Numbered from the stretch's first letter, positions 1 to 11,994 are shown. The stretch: 64,000 bases of DNA from Certhia americana (GCA_018697195.1 CM031858.1:112796409-112860408); one strand, 5' to 3'. Numbers and translations are program-made. The notes: generated by a model not told the origin, from the sequence alone.

Positions 1-939
1 TGGACTCTGTGCACAGATAATGGTGTTTCTGTTCAGCATCTGAATAAAGGTTATTCTTTCTAAGCTGTACTTTATATCCTATAAGAAAACAAATTAAAGG
101 CAGACAAAATAATCAATAAACTCTTTTCTGTTTACTGTTATAAGCTATCATGCTGTTACTTCTCATTATTTATCAAAATCATCCTGATATTAATCTTTTG
201 AAATAAACATGTATAATTTAACTGGCTTTCCCATCTGCAAGAAAAGTCTAATTATATTTTATTTCACAGTAATATCTTTCCATGAAGAATAGTATCCTTT
301 TGGCCTGGTAACACCCTTAATCTCCATTTTTCATAATAGCAGATGTTGAGAGCTTCCTGACAAGTAGATGATGTAATTAAGGTTACATTTCTTCACCACT
401 GCCTGTGGTTTTGTTCATAGTAGACATGCACATTTTATGTCACTGAACATTAAGTATTGTAGTCTTTTCCAATGACATTTGTAGCTAAGCACATTAATAT
501 TAAAGGTCAATGTGCCTTTAAGTGGATCAATAAGAACTTGACAGTATAATATATAATCATAGTTTCTCATCATACAAGGTTTTGTAGGGTTTGATTATGT
601 TCTCTTCCTCTTTCTCACTCTTGTCCTATGCAGTAAAGAGTGCAGAAAGCATGAGGGAGACTATTCTCAAAAGAGTAATTCAGAATTATGGTCATTGAGC
701 TCAATGGAATGAATACACTGAACTTTCTGATGATGATAATGTAGATATCTGGAAGCGTAGAGACAAAATAAATATAATTCCTTTACTAAGGTATAAAAAA
801 ATGGCATTATCAGTAAAAAACGAGGAGAAAATAAGGTGAGTTTTCATTAATTATTACAAGTTTTTTCTATCAATTTTAAACAAAAAATGTTTTTTTGTTA
901 TTTTTCTCTAACCATTTGTTTTACTCAAGTGACTATGGA
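1..939. other. AT-rich non-coding DNA, nothing recognised
   Basis: This stretch is AT-rich with stop codons in all frames. I see no repeat family, RNA gene or conserved exon in it. The short open frame near its end (from about 887) runs into the LTR fragment that follows and has no coding character. Confidence 0.6.
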
Positions 940-1260
940 ACGTCCCATCTTTAGAGTATGCAAAACTGTTGTAATCCCTTTTGGGAATGTTCCTCCTGCC
1001 CAAATCCCCTCCCCAGAAACCTGTAACCTGCCTGGGTTACCTGCCCCCTTGTCTCCTGACCTTGGCCTTGCCAGTAAGTGACTCCCGGGACCCCGCAGGT
1101 GACTAAAATCCCCCTCTTCCCCATTGATCTCGCTCTCATCGCCTCTGGCTCCCCTTCAATGAATAAATCGCGTTGGAATCATCCTGGGGTAAGGTGGCTC
1201 TTTTTGTACTCTCTCGACCCTATTTTGATAGATCCCCTGTTCCTCCACCCCCCCACCAAG
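940..1260 (+). mobile_element. Degraded LTR fragment, left arm of an inverted LTR pair
   Basis: GC-richer island in AT-rich flanks. It carries features of an LTR 3' half on the plus strand: a polyadenylation signal (aataaa, in gaataaatcgcgttgg near 1160-1175) followed about 15 bases later by tcctggggtaag and a pyrimidine-rich U5-like tail. The reverse complement of 1261-1553 matches it at roughly 70 percent by eye, with shared landmarks such as gggaatgtt, cctgggttacctgccc, aataaa and cctggggtaagg. No internal retroviral region is present. The family is not named with certainty; a passerine endogenous retrovirus LTR is most likely. The outer boundary is approximate. Confidence 0.55.
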
Positions 1261-1553
1261 CTGCCAAGCCCCATGAGTTATGGGGGAGTAATTGGAATGA
1301 GGGAACACAAATAGTGTAGAGAAGTTACAAAAGAGGCTCCTTACCCCAGGATGTATTCCAACGGCCTTTATTCTTGAATGGGATCCCATAGGCGAGAGCG
1401 GTCCACCATGGGGGGATTTTATCACCTTGGTGTTCCGGGTTCAGTTACCTGGCCAATGCCATTATGGCAGATACAAGGGCAGGTAACCCAGGCCAGTTTC
1501 AGTTTCTGGGAGGGCTTGGGGGAGAACATTCCCAAAGGGATACAACACAAAAC
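1261..1553 (-). mobile_element. Degraded LTR fragment, right arm of an inverted LTR pair
   Basis: Read on the minus strand this repeats the order of the left arm: gggaatgtt, cctgggttacctgccc, an aataaa signal (near 1365-1372 as tttatt on the plus strand), then cctggggtaagg and a U5-like tail. The two 3' ends face each other and meet around 1277, where ccccat (1269-1274) and atgggg (1280-1285) form a small perfect hairpin. Two solo LTRs in opposite orientation, or an inverted duplication that later diverged, would both give this. Open frames here of 60-89 codons are by-products of the higher GC content. Confidence 0.55.
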
Positions 1554-2637
1554 AGATTAAAAAAGCATTGAGAATCTGATACTAATTAAAGTTGGTACTT
1601 GAAGTTGACCTTGGTTTGACAGGGGATTGCTCCAGAGATTGCTGCCCATACTGTTAATCTGAAAGGCCATGATTCTAAACAACTTATATCTTGAATAAGG
1701 ACTCTTTGTTAGGAAAAGGATTACTGTGAACAACCTCTGCCTGATTCTTTCTTAGTCTGGTTTTTTTTCCCTCCCCTAAAGCACCACGTGAAATATTGCC
1801 ACTACTACCTGAGAATATAGAGAACCAACTATCCTAAATATCCTTCTGCTTTTTTTTGTTTTCCCGTTCTGGTTTTGTTTTTTTTTTTTTTGGGTGGCGT
1901 AGGAGAACGGCATGAGGTGTATGCAATTTTCGGTCACAGATGATTAATTTTTTTGCCGTTTAAAAACTCATAAAAAACTGGCATCCCTGCAGTATATGCA
2001 ATCAATAGTAAAGTAAATTCAAGGATTTTTAAATGGAGGAAGTGTATCTGACTCTGTCAGTCTCATTCAAAGCGACAGCAATTTAACCAATGTTTGTGTT
2101 GATTTTCAGTAGATATGTTCTCTTAGATCCTCATTAAAGGGCTCCTCTGCTTCTTGTACCACAAGTCCTCAAAGCAAGTTCAGCACATCCTATCCAGAGC
2201 AAAATATTTTCACTGCGGGCTGGGCCAGACCCTTCTATTTGTGATTAAGACGATTTTCCACCAGCGTGTTGTACCCTTTGAAATGTCTTGAAATGTTGAA
2301 TTCGCTGTACTATTTGCAGCTGCTGCCAGCTTCGCTGAATTGTAATTCTTTTTATCAAGACTCCCAGTTGACCTTTGAAGTGCTAAACAAAAATACTAAG
2401 TCTTGCACCAATACATAACTCCACAAAATTACAGATAGTATCTTGGGGATGATATGGACATTCTCTATACTATGATGGGAGCCACATCTTATCCATCAAT
2501 TATGTCGAGACCAGATTGAGCAATCTGCCATAAATCCATTTTAACTTTTAGATGAAATTTCAAACATAACTCCTTAGCCCAGTGTGTTTCTTGTCCTCTG
2601 TAGATCCCTGATGTGTAGTGAATGAAGCAATTGTCAG
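1554..2637. other. Non-coding DNA with one possible conserved stretch
   Basis: Mostly AT-rich unique sequence with short T runs (around 1877-1892). The part near 2190-2400 is more even in composition. It keeps several CpGs and holds an E-box-like gcagctgctg, without any repeat signature or open frame. It could be a conserved non-coding element, but this cannot be decided from one genome. Confidence 0.4.
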
Positions 2638-3759
2638 GAGAAATTAATTTGATAGCAAAAGATAACCTCTAGTAAAACACAACTTTGGCAGATCACAAAG
2701 ATGATTGATTTTATGCTATCTTTATCTGCCAATCTTCATTTAATTGACCATTGTTTGGTTTTTTTTTTTCTTTGTTTTTTTATTTTTTAATGTTGCCTCT
2801 TGCTCATCCAGGCCATAATTTTTTGCTCTCAAAGCTCGATTTGTCTTTCCAAATATTGCAGTATATTACGGTTTACCACTTTTAAAAGAAATTTCACCTT
2901 GTGATTTCCCAGGTTTTCACACTGACCTATTGAAAACTCTGTATTTCTTTCTCACAATGGTGCAGGTACTAATTGAAATTTTTTGATTAACATTACACAC
3001 AGTATCCCGGCTGTAGGAGATTCGGATTATGTACCTATCATTTCTTTCCAAACTCTAACGTCAGACACCTACCACGTCTTTGATTTAAAGGCAGTTTTTA
3101 AAGGATTAACAAACACTTTTGTAACCAGAAGGTATGAGATACAAAAATGCCTTAGCCTGGTGCTAAAACTATGTTAGATAATGGCCTTCTTTTGACTCAG
3201 GTTTGCTTTAACTGGCACCTTCTCCCTATTCTGCAGTAGTAACCAAACCCAACTAAATGTCTACCGGATTTTCTGCAGATCCATTTGTGAATAATACTGC
3301 CTCTGTCCTTTCATGTGCAGGAATCATCAACTAAAGAGTTGAAGAAAAAATATAAGCCAAAAAGTCCTCCTCACATTGCAAGGGCTGTTTTTGCAGTAGA
3401 TTCTGTTACAGACAATTATCAAATTAGCACTTTGCAACTGCCCAAAACTGAAATACCTGAAAAACCGTTAATCTCCAACACTTCCCTATGCCAATTTCCC
3501 TTCTTTTTACACTTTCAGTCCTACTTATCAGTATGATTTAATTTTAAATAAATAGGAAATTAAGTGCACTAACCCTCTCTATTTGTTGTCCTTTCTTCTC
3601 TTCTGGAAACTACTGCATAGTTTGCAATATTTTTTAATATCGTCCTGGAACAAAAGATAAAAGAACATATTTCTATCATTAAGTTAAAATAATTCTCTGC
3701 CTTCGAGAGCAGCCCCCTCTTCCCCACTTTTAAGAATATGTCTTCCCACTATTCATAAT
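2638..3759 (+). repeat. Tandem duplication, copy 1 (~1.1 kb unit)
   Basis: The unit is followed directly by a second version at 3760-4822 in the same direction. Shared landmarks in the same order include aaaagataacctct, ccattgtttggttttttt, ccataattttttgctctc, aacattacacacagtatcc, gacacctaccacgtctttg, accagaaggtatgagatac and tttaagaata. The copies differ mainly by one- to few-base insertions and deletions, many in homopolymers, rather than by clean substitutions. No coding function is seen; the 64- and 73-codon open frames in it are not kept in the second copy. Confidence 0.8.
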
Positions 3760-4822
3760 AGAGAAATAAGGTGGATATCCAAAAGATAACCTCTAAGTAA
3801 ACAAACTTTGCAGAATCCAAAGATGATGGATTTATGATATTTATCATCCATTATTCATTTAATTGGACCATTGTTTGGTTTTTTTCTTTTTTCTTTAAGT
3901 TTTAATGTTGCGTCTATTGCCATGCCAGCCATAATTTTTTGCTCTCAAAAGCTAGATTTAGTATTTCAATATGCAGTATTCGGTTCTTACCACTTTAAGA
4001 AATTTCACCGTGTGATTCCCGGTTTCCATGACATATTGAAGAACTTGATTCTGCTAAACTGGTGCCAGACTAATTGATGGAAATTTTGTTAACATTACAC
4101 ACAGTATCCCTGCGTTAGTAGATTTATATGTACTATCATTTTTTCAAACCTCTACTGCAGGACACCTACCACGTCTTTGATTAAGCAGTTGTCAAAAGGA
4201 TGAAAACATTTTTTACCAGAAGGTATGAGATACAAAAATAACTGAGAACGGTGCTAAAAAACTATGTTAGATTATGGCATTCTTGTAGAGCTACAGGTTT
4301 GCTGTACTGCACCTTTCCTATCTGCAGTCAGGTAACCAAAACAAAAAGTGTCTACAGGAATTTTTTCTGCCAGCGCAATTTTGGTGATATAATACCTCTT
4401 GTCCTTCTGGTGCAGAATCATCAAACTAAAGGTTGAGAAAATATAAGCCAAAAAAAGCCTCCTACATTGCAAGGGCTAGTTATTTTAGAATTCCTGTACG
4501 ACAAATTATTCTAATATTAGCACTTTGGCACATGCAAATGACTAACCTTGAAAAACAGTAATGCTCAACACTTTTCCTATGCAATTTCCCTTCTTTTAAA
4601 CTTTCAGGCCTACTTCAGATGATTTAATTTTTAAATAGATAGGAAGATTAAGTGCACCACCCTTCTTTGGTTTCCGTCTTCTTTGAAATACGAATAGTTG
4701 CAATATTATTTTAATTCCTGAACAAAAGTAAAGACTTATTCTTCATAATTTAAAAATAAAATCGCCTTTCTAGAGGACACTCGTCCCAACGTTTAAGAAT
4801 AGTATTCACACATTCTTTAGTA
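3760..4822 (+). repeat. Tandem duplication, copy 2
   Basis: Second head-to-tail version of the ~1.1 kb unit, about 60 bases shorter than the first through many small deletions. It starts near aaaagataacctct (about 3780) and ends just after tttaagaata near 4800. The indel-heavy difference is what raw single-molecule reads look like, so this may be an unmerged haplotype or false duplication rather than a true tandem copy. A real old duplication is the alternative. Confidence 0.75.
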
Positions 4823-5109
4823 TATTTAAATGGAATTAAAAATTCACAATAGTTCCACAACACGAATTTCAATGTTACAAAGATCTACAATATCCCAAAA
4901 CCTTAGTTTAGTAACTTCTCAATTATAAAAAATCAAATGCATGAAAGTATTAAAACTCAAAGTTTGCTGATGATTTGTAGTGTTTAGACGTTAGGGCATA
5001 CTAGTATTCTATTGCTACTTAACCTTGTTTCAGGCCCTGCGATCTCATTTAAACGCAGAAAAAGAAATCATATATCTATATCATATTCTATGTCATATAT
5101 ATATATCAG
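4823..5109. other. AT-rich spacer before the purine minisatellite
   Basis: AT-rich, with a short TA/ATATC-rich patch at about 5070-5106 directly before the purine tract. No gene or known repeat is seen. Sequence quality may be low here, as in the flanking duplication. Confidence 0.5.
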
Positions 5110-6066
5110 GAAGGGAAAAAGAAACAGAAGGAAAGGGGCAAAGCGAGGGTGGCGGAGTGTTCGCGGAGGAGGAGAGTTCGAGGGAGAGGAGAGTTCGAGG
5201 TCGGAGAGTTCGAGTGGAGAGTCGGAGGATGAGTCGAGGCGGGGGAGGGGAGGGGACGGGATGGGGGAGGGAGAGGTCGAGGAGAGGAGAGGAGAGTGCA
5301 AGGGAGAGGAGAGTTCGAGGAGAGATGAGGAGAGGAGAGTTCGAGGGCGAGGAGGTTGCAGGAGAGGAGAGGAGAGTTCGAGGGACAGCGGAGGTCGAGG
5401 AGAGGAGGAGGTCGAGGAGAGTCGAGGAGAGGAGAGTTCGAGGAGAGTTCGAGGAGAGGAGAAGGCGGTCAAGGAGGGGCGCTTCGAGGAGAGGGGGAGC
5501 GTCAAGGAGGGAGAGTTCCGGAGAGTTAGAGGAGAGGGAGAGTTCGAGGAGAAGGGAGGTTCGAGGAGGTTCGAGGGAGAGTCTCAGAGAGGAGAGAGTC
5601 GAGGAGGTCGAGGAGTCCGAGAGGAGTTCGAGGAGAGGAGAGTTCGAGGAGAGTCGAGGAGAGGAGAGTCGAGGCAGGGAGAGTTCGAGGTGAGTTCGAG
5701 TAGAGGAGAGTATCGAGGAGAGGAGAGTTCGAGGAGATTGAGGAGAGGAGAGTCGAGAAGTTCAAGGAGGGAGAGTTCGAGGAGAGGTCAAGGAGAGGAG
5801 AGGAGAGTTCAAGGAGAGTGGAGGAGAGGTCAACGGGAGAGGTAGAGGAGATTGTTGAGGAGCCAAGTCGAGGAGGGAGAGTTCTAGGAGGTTCGAGGCG
5901 GAGGAGCGGAGAGGAGACGGGAGAGGAGAGGAGGAGGAGAGGAGAGGAGAGGAGAGGAGCGGGAGGCGAGAGAGGGAGGCGAGGCGAGGCGAGGCGCGGC
6001 GAGGGGGCGAGGGAGGAGAGGCGAGGCGAGGGCGACGGCGAGGAGAGGAGAGGAAGAGGCAGAGGG
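5110..6066 (+). repeat. Purine-rich CpG-containing minisatellite
   Basis: About 950 bases made almost only of A and G, built from degenerate units of the kind gagttcgagg, gagtcgagg and agaggagagg. The only regular pyrimidines are the TC or TTC inside the CpG-bearing ttcgag/gtcgag core. Toward the right end the units drift to gaggcgaggcg and become GC-rich. Because the units contain no stop codons, long open frames appear on both strands (277 codons plus, 210 codons minus), rich in Arg/Glu/Ser or Leu/Ser/Pro; these are artefacts. The tract could form triplex (H-) DNA and is hard to assemble, so its length is uncertain. Confidence 0.9.
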
Positions 6067-7572
6067 CACATATCTTCAGTAACTGTAAATTCTGTGCAGA
6101 AGGTCTCCGATGGAGAGAGATTACCAAATCTAGCTGAAATAAACTGTGAACCATTCATCCCTTTTGAAGGGAAGGAGAACGAGGGGTGAGAAAGATTCAG
6201 AGCATGTTTTTATGGATTGTGGGGATTTTCCGTTTTTTACTGTTAGCCAAGTAAGCAATGCTTCTAGGAGTAAGCATTTAATCCATTTACAAAATTTGTT
6301 TCTAGATCCAAATTTATCTAGTGCATTAAACAGATAATCCTTCCTTAGTCTGTCAAATTCTTTTCTGGCACTAAAGAGAACAGGAAGTGCTGCTAGACAT
6401 TTTAAACTTAATATTTATCAAGACTTCAGAAAGATTAGCTGTTTTTTGAAATATTTTCTGTCACTGAATTACACTTTATTTGGATATATAAAATAAGAAG
6501 CTGTGCTTATAATTTTTACCGTAAGTGTTAAATGAGCAGTTAGGAGCTCTTTCTAGTCTTATATTGCTTTATTAATAAGCTATTTTACTTTAGCAAGGAC
6601 ACTTAAAGCAGCAGGTAATATAAATTGTACCATTTTCATGTGAAACACTGATTTGAAAAGGACAAATACTTATACGTTAGACAAAAAAAAATTCCTGCTT
6701 TCTTAATTAACAGGTTCATTTTTGGCTTAATAAAAAGGTTTTTTTTTTTTATTTTATAAAGTTTTTTTTTTTTTTTTTTTTTTTTTTTCCTTTTATTTAA
6801 ATCATATGTTATTTATGAGGCATAGAATGCAACAATGACAGCCAGGAAGGTGATTTTAAGCTTGGTAGTAAAAAAGGCTCCTACATATTAGGAAATAACA
6901 AGAAAGAAAAAAGCAAAAGTAAAACAAAGGGAAAAGGAGTGAGGACAAATAAAAACCAGTTTGATACGAGAGAGAATTTCTCTTGCTTTTTGAAAATATG
7001 AGTTAATAAAATACATCTGTTTAAATAAATGTCACTTTCCACCCTGAATTCACACTCTCAATCTGAAATTCAAGTGCAGAAGTTAAAATACTTACGTAAC
7101 ATCTCTATGTACACTTTTTTATTTGTAACCTTCCTCTTTTGTTTTCTATGTATATTCCAAGCACTCAACTCCATATGCAAAGTGTTGCAAAAAAGCTAAT
7201 GTCCTAAAGGCTATACCTTATATCTGAGAAAGTTCCTTAAAATGTATCAGGACATGTTTAACTGAAGCACTGCTCAATACCTTTTTCCTAAGCTTTAGTA
7301 TCTGTTTTGGAACATTTGGTGTTTATAGAAAGCTCCCAATTAGTAAGTGTGTTGAATTTATTTAGGTCATTATAAAACAAGTGCTTATTGTAGCACATAA
7401 TTTACAAAGTTCTATCATTATATCTTTAGAAGATTTCTGTAGGACAAACCAGGCCAGCAAGAAGAGAAAGAATCATTAATTAAAACAAGGGGATGAAGGA
7501 GGAAACAATGCCCTATTTATTCTACCCTTTGTTATCCTCATCACCTAGAAATAGGAAGGAAGGAATGTGCAT
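6067..7572. other. AT-rich non-coding DNA with a long T run
   Basis: Single-copy looking AT-rich DNA. A run of 27 T lies at 6762-6788, preceded by a shorter T run at 6739-6750. No exon, RNA gene or transposon end is recognised. Confidence 0.6.
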
Positions 7573-7599
7573 AAGGAAAGAAGGAGAGAAGGAAAGAAA

Positions 7600-7651
<52 letters not shown>

Positions 7652-7793
7652 GGAAAGAAAGAAACAAAAGAAAAGAAAGCAAAGAAAGAAAGAAAGAAGA
7701 AAGAAAGAAAAAGAAGGATAAGAAAGAAAAGCAAGAAAGACAAAGATGAAAGTAAGAAAAGAAAGACAAGAAAGAAGAAAGAAAAGAAAGAAT
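7573..7793 (+). repeat. GAAA-type microsatellite
   Basis: About 220 bases of near-pure (GAAA)n with interspersed aggaa, acaaa and agaaga variants; the longest uninterrupted block is around 7596-7650. The plus strand is purine-only for long stretches. Open frames of Lys/Glu/Arg (plus) and Phe/Leu/Ser (minus) over it are repeat artefacts. Confidence 0.95.
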
Positions 7794-10700
7794 AATTACA
7801 TGTGTGTCCACTGACAGGTGTTTTTTTAAATGATTTTGATCCCTGCACTGAGAAAATGCAGGGCACAATTTCTTCTTTCTGTTTGCTTGGTGGTGAATCT
7901 GAAAGATTTGACTTATTACCCAATAGATGTGGGAGGAACAGACAGGGAAATAATAATTTACTGAGATGGGGGAGATTGGCTGTAGGTAAAATAACTGAAG
8001 TTGCTAAAAGATGGAGAAGGCTCTTAGACTCTTGGCAACAAACAAGGACAGAAACACAGTGAGATTCAAAAATTGTTGAGGAATCACCAAGTATTGTGAG
8101 CACAGCAGTATACAAACAACATGAAGCAGCTTCTGAGGACTTGAGCAGTTGGAAATACGTTTATCTCAGCTGTAAACTGTTTCCCTCTACATTCTCCATC
8201 TTTTGTTAATTATACTAAAGTATAATCAACTTCATTTATTAATAAAGGTTTGGAATATTGTTTGGTTTGAGTTTATGATTGGGTTTTTTTTAAAAATTTA
8301 TATAAATGTTGTATTTACTGATTAATGGAGTTGCCATTTTAACAGCAAAAAGCACTGTAGGTTTCAAGGGCCTGAAAAACTAATGGGAAGAGTAATACTT
8401 TAGTGGAAAAATCTACAGGTTGTCTGAAATATTGTAGGAAAAAAAGAAGTCATATTCTAAGATGCAATTTAGACAAGAAATCAATGCAACAGGCACAAAT
8501 ACACAGTAAAGTCACACAAAAAATTCAAACTAGGGAGAAAAAGGCAACAGAAGTTAACTCTTAACTAGAGAAGGATTCTAAAAGACAATTGCAATTAGAA
8601 GATGGGATCTGTGTTAACTGTGGGTAGAAAAGGAAAGAAGTAAATCTAAGAATGAATGCTGGTCTATTGAGTAGCTGTCCAGACTTTTAACCTGACCTTA
8701 AATGATTAAAGATTTATTCCCATGATATCTTAGGCTCTAGAGAAGAGTCTAAATGACAGCAATACAGTCCCATCCAAGTCCAAACCATAAAAATATGTAG
8801 TTATTTGAGTGTTTTTATCTTCTCTGGTAAGGCAAATAAAATTTTCAAAGTTTCATGATCTTATTAACTAATTTTTAAAAAATTTTGCCCGCAGGGTTTG
8901 ATACAAGCAACTATCACTATTCTGAATGTGATCTAAGGGACAAATGACTATCCTATAACTGAAGCTTGACAGTGCATTTTGTCTCTGAAAACAATACTGA
9001 GACAAATACTTTATATTAATTTGCATGAAAGAAGGCAAAGCAGGATGAGGTTTGTTCTTGCCAAAAATGAAGTCAAAAGTTTTATTCTAGGTTCTATGAA
9101 CCCTAAAAAATCCTGACAAGAAGAGGAATAAAATAGATTTTTCCATGCTGAAGAGTACTTATCAAAGCAAATTTCTAGTCCTAGGAGTTATTTTGACTAC
9201 TACAGTCAATAAATTCTGATTAAATGAGTATTTCTTTTTTATTTATTTATTCTCACACAAATTAATTACTAGTCTCATTACCATTTTAAAAAACCCTCGA
9301 GGAAAAACAATATTAACTCTCTTGATACAGGGTTTATTTCCAGAAACAATTACTTTGCTCAGAGTCTTGGGCTTGCTTTGTTAACAATAGTGAGACAATG
9401 TTTACTTCTTAAAAGAGTTACACATGTTAAGAATTCATTACAATCAGAACTTTAACTCTTAAAGCTTGTTTTAAAGTGGATATCAGGAGACTAATTTCAG
9501 GTTAAATGGAGACACTAGCAGCACTGTCAAATATTTTTGTGATTATTTTGCTATGCTCTCTATTTCTACCTAGCTAATATTAAACTGAGATTGCTGATTT
9601 GACAAAAAAAAAAAAAACCAAAAAACAAGTGTTAAGTGTTGTATGAGGCAATTCTCGCTGTATTGACTGTACCATTAGGTTTAACATTGACTTATTTGGC
9701 AGAAGAAGGAACTCTGTTGATGAATGAGGCAGTAAGCAGCACCGTTTGCCACCTTCTAGTCTTTTTACAAAGTGTAACTTGCATACACTTTGATAATCAC
9801 TTATCAACAACCTCCTGTTGAATTTATCCTAGCAGAGACAGCTTTCACTCCAACCACTCTGTTCTCCACAGGAGATAATTTCTTTTTTTTAATGGAAACT
9901 AAGCATCTTCTATACTTCTTGTATGTTAGAGCAGAGCAGATTATGGGATTCCAGACATTCTCCTCACCTAAATGAGATTTGAGATGGTCACAAGAGGTGG
10001 CAGAAAAATTTTGTCAACCCAAAAAGAAGTTACCGAGGTAGGGTGAAAACTAATAATTTTAAAAGGAAGAAATGACAGCTGGCACAAATGAGTTGTCCTT
10101 GAAGATCAATAAACTGTTGAGTGAAAAAAAGAAAATATCCATTTTCACGTAATGTGGTCTCTTTCATGACTATATAGCTCTTTGCACTTCAGTGTCAGAC
10201 CATATGAAAAGAGTGGCAATTTTTGCGGTGGAGTAAATGGACAAAGGGATAACTATCCTAATTATGATGAACCTCTCTCAAAAAATAGAGAAATATTAAA
10301 CCTCCTCCACAGTTACAAAGTAAAAGAAAGTGTGAAAGATGTAGGGAATATATATACATAGAATATGGGAGGTCCACCATATGGAGGAATATGAGTAAAT
10401 GGGTTCTTTTTGCATCGCCTTTGAGATGTTATCAGACAGGTTACAAATGCTAATCCAATTTCTCATACCAGGTTCTCTTCATACACATGAATAATTTTGG
10501 AAATTTTGAAGAGGCCAACAATATCTAAAAATTTCAATAGCTCCCTCACTCACAAAACTATAATAAAAACCAAGTAGGTATTTCTTCAACAGTCAAAATA
10601 TAGGCATTAGGAAACAGAAAAAAAAAAAAAAGAAAAAAGTACAAAAAGAGAAAATAGTATAAATTAATTATGCAAAAATTAAAGGTAACTGTAAAATATT

Positions 10701-11639
10701 TTCTGTTTCAACAGTATTGCATTTCCCCCTCCAAAAGAGTACAACTATTTGTTTTCTACTGATAGAAGTTACTTCACTGATACCAGGTGTATTTTCGCTT
10801 TAAAAGTGCAATAAAAGTGAGTACAAAGAAATAAATATCTTCAATTAACACTTGTCACCAGAAAGAGTAGGCAGACAGGAAAAAATTAGTGGTGAATTCA
10901 GATAAAAGATCAATTTTTCAACAGCCTGAAATCTGAAAAGTGGCTGTGGGCATATTTATGCCTACGATTTATCTAAATGAAAATAAGGATTTTTAACTAA
11001 ATTCAGAGTATTTCTGAAAAACTTTAAGAGAAAATTGATAAATTAGAACCATCCTTTTTTACTTTTTTAGGTCAAAGCTGTAAATATAGGTACTGCATGA
11101 AGATTTTAAGCATGAAATATTCTATCTCATATTTCTATGTATACATTATGTTTTAGAGAGAAAAAAATTTTAGAAATCAAAGTTCTCCCTTTAACAGTAA
11201 GACTTTTGTCCCATTTCGTTGTGAATAAATAAAATGTTCCTGGCTTGTTTCACAATATTCTCTGTGTATGCTGATCTGCTTTAAATTTCCTGAGGAAAAG
11301 AAAAAGGGATTTAATGAAGCAGACACTATTTACAACAGGTGGAAGAAAAACCCCAAAAGAATATAATGAACCAATAGCTTTAAATGTGCAACAAACTATA
11401 TACTTCAAGAATACAGCACACATTTTAATTGTGTTTTACTCTGTGAGAGCTGGAAGGAAAGAATTTGCAGAAGAGGAAATTTATTCATTCTATTTATCTT
11501 CTGTATTTGTGGTGATCCTACCTGGCCAACAGCCAACATTCATATATCTGTTTACTTCTCAGCCATAGGGCAGGGGGAAATTAGAAGGAAGGCAAAACCA
11601 CCTAGGATCAAGACACTGACATTTTACCAAGGAAAGAAG
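7794..11639. other. AT-rich non-coding DNA
   Basis: I see no recognisable gene or transposon. Minor items are A runs at about 9604-9617 and 10618-10632, and a short perfect inverted repeat aaagtgta/tacacttt near 9768-9790 with a 7-base loop. Open frames here (60-86 codons) have no recognisable domain and no splice-site pattern that convinces. Confidence 0.6.
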
Positions 11640-11940
11640 AAGTTGCTCATGGAAGCAAAGCAGAAAGAGGATTCATCACTTAGCAGGCAGATGTTTGGCC
11701 CTTCTTGGGAAGGGAGGCTCTCTGCAATGGTCATGGTTGCTTGGGAAGAAAATTCCTTATCCACAAAACTCCCCTCTTTGTCCTCCTTTCCCTTAGATTT
11801 AATGCTGTGTAGTATAAAATACTCCTTTGGTCTGTTTGAGTCTATTGTCCTGATTATGTTCCCTCATAGACTTTTATCCACCCTCAGCCTTTTTTCTGTG
11901 GGGAAGGGTGGTGGTGTAGCTTGACCCTAGAAGGCAGCTC
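11640..11940 (-). mobile_element. Old ERVL-type LTR fragment
   Basis: Parallels the better preserved LTR at 11995-12628 in the same order: attcatcact, ggcagatgtt, tggttgcttgggaagaaaa, a TATA-like ttagatttaatgctg, a patch like cctttggtctgttt, then caccctcagcc and tgtggggaaggg. The order fits an avian ERVL-type LTR read on the minus strand. Both termini are lost. Divergence from its neighbour is high, so it is an older or different subfamily copy. No coding function; the 93-codon open frame over it is incidental. Confidence 0.55.
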
Positions 11941-11994
11941 AGCCCCCACAGCTGCCCAAAGATTGGTTGGAGGAGCAACTCAGAAGGGTAAAAG

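Noticed and set aside
5012..5845. 277-codon plus-strand open frame rich in Arg, Glu, Ser and Gly
   Set aside because: It is the translation of a purine minisatellite that has no stop codons; open frames exist on both strands and in more than one register.
5526..6158. 210-codon minus-strand frame rich in Leu, Ser and Pro
   Set aside because: Same repeat read on the other strand; no domain and no splice or promoter evidence.
6762..6788. Possible retroposed gene copy marked by a T run (minus-strand poly-A)
   Set aside because: No gene-like sequence or target duplication beside it; bird CR1 rarely makes processed copies.
7493..8115. Lys/Glu-rich plus frame and Phe/Leu/Ser-rich minus frame
   Set aside because: Both run through the GAAA microsatellite and are low-complexity artefacts.
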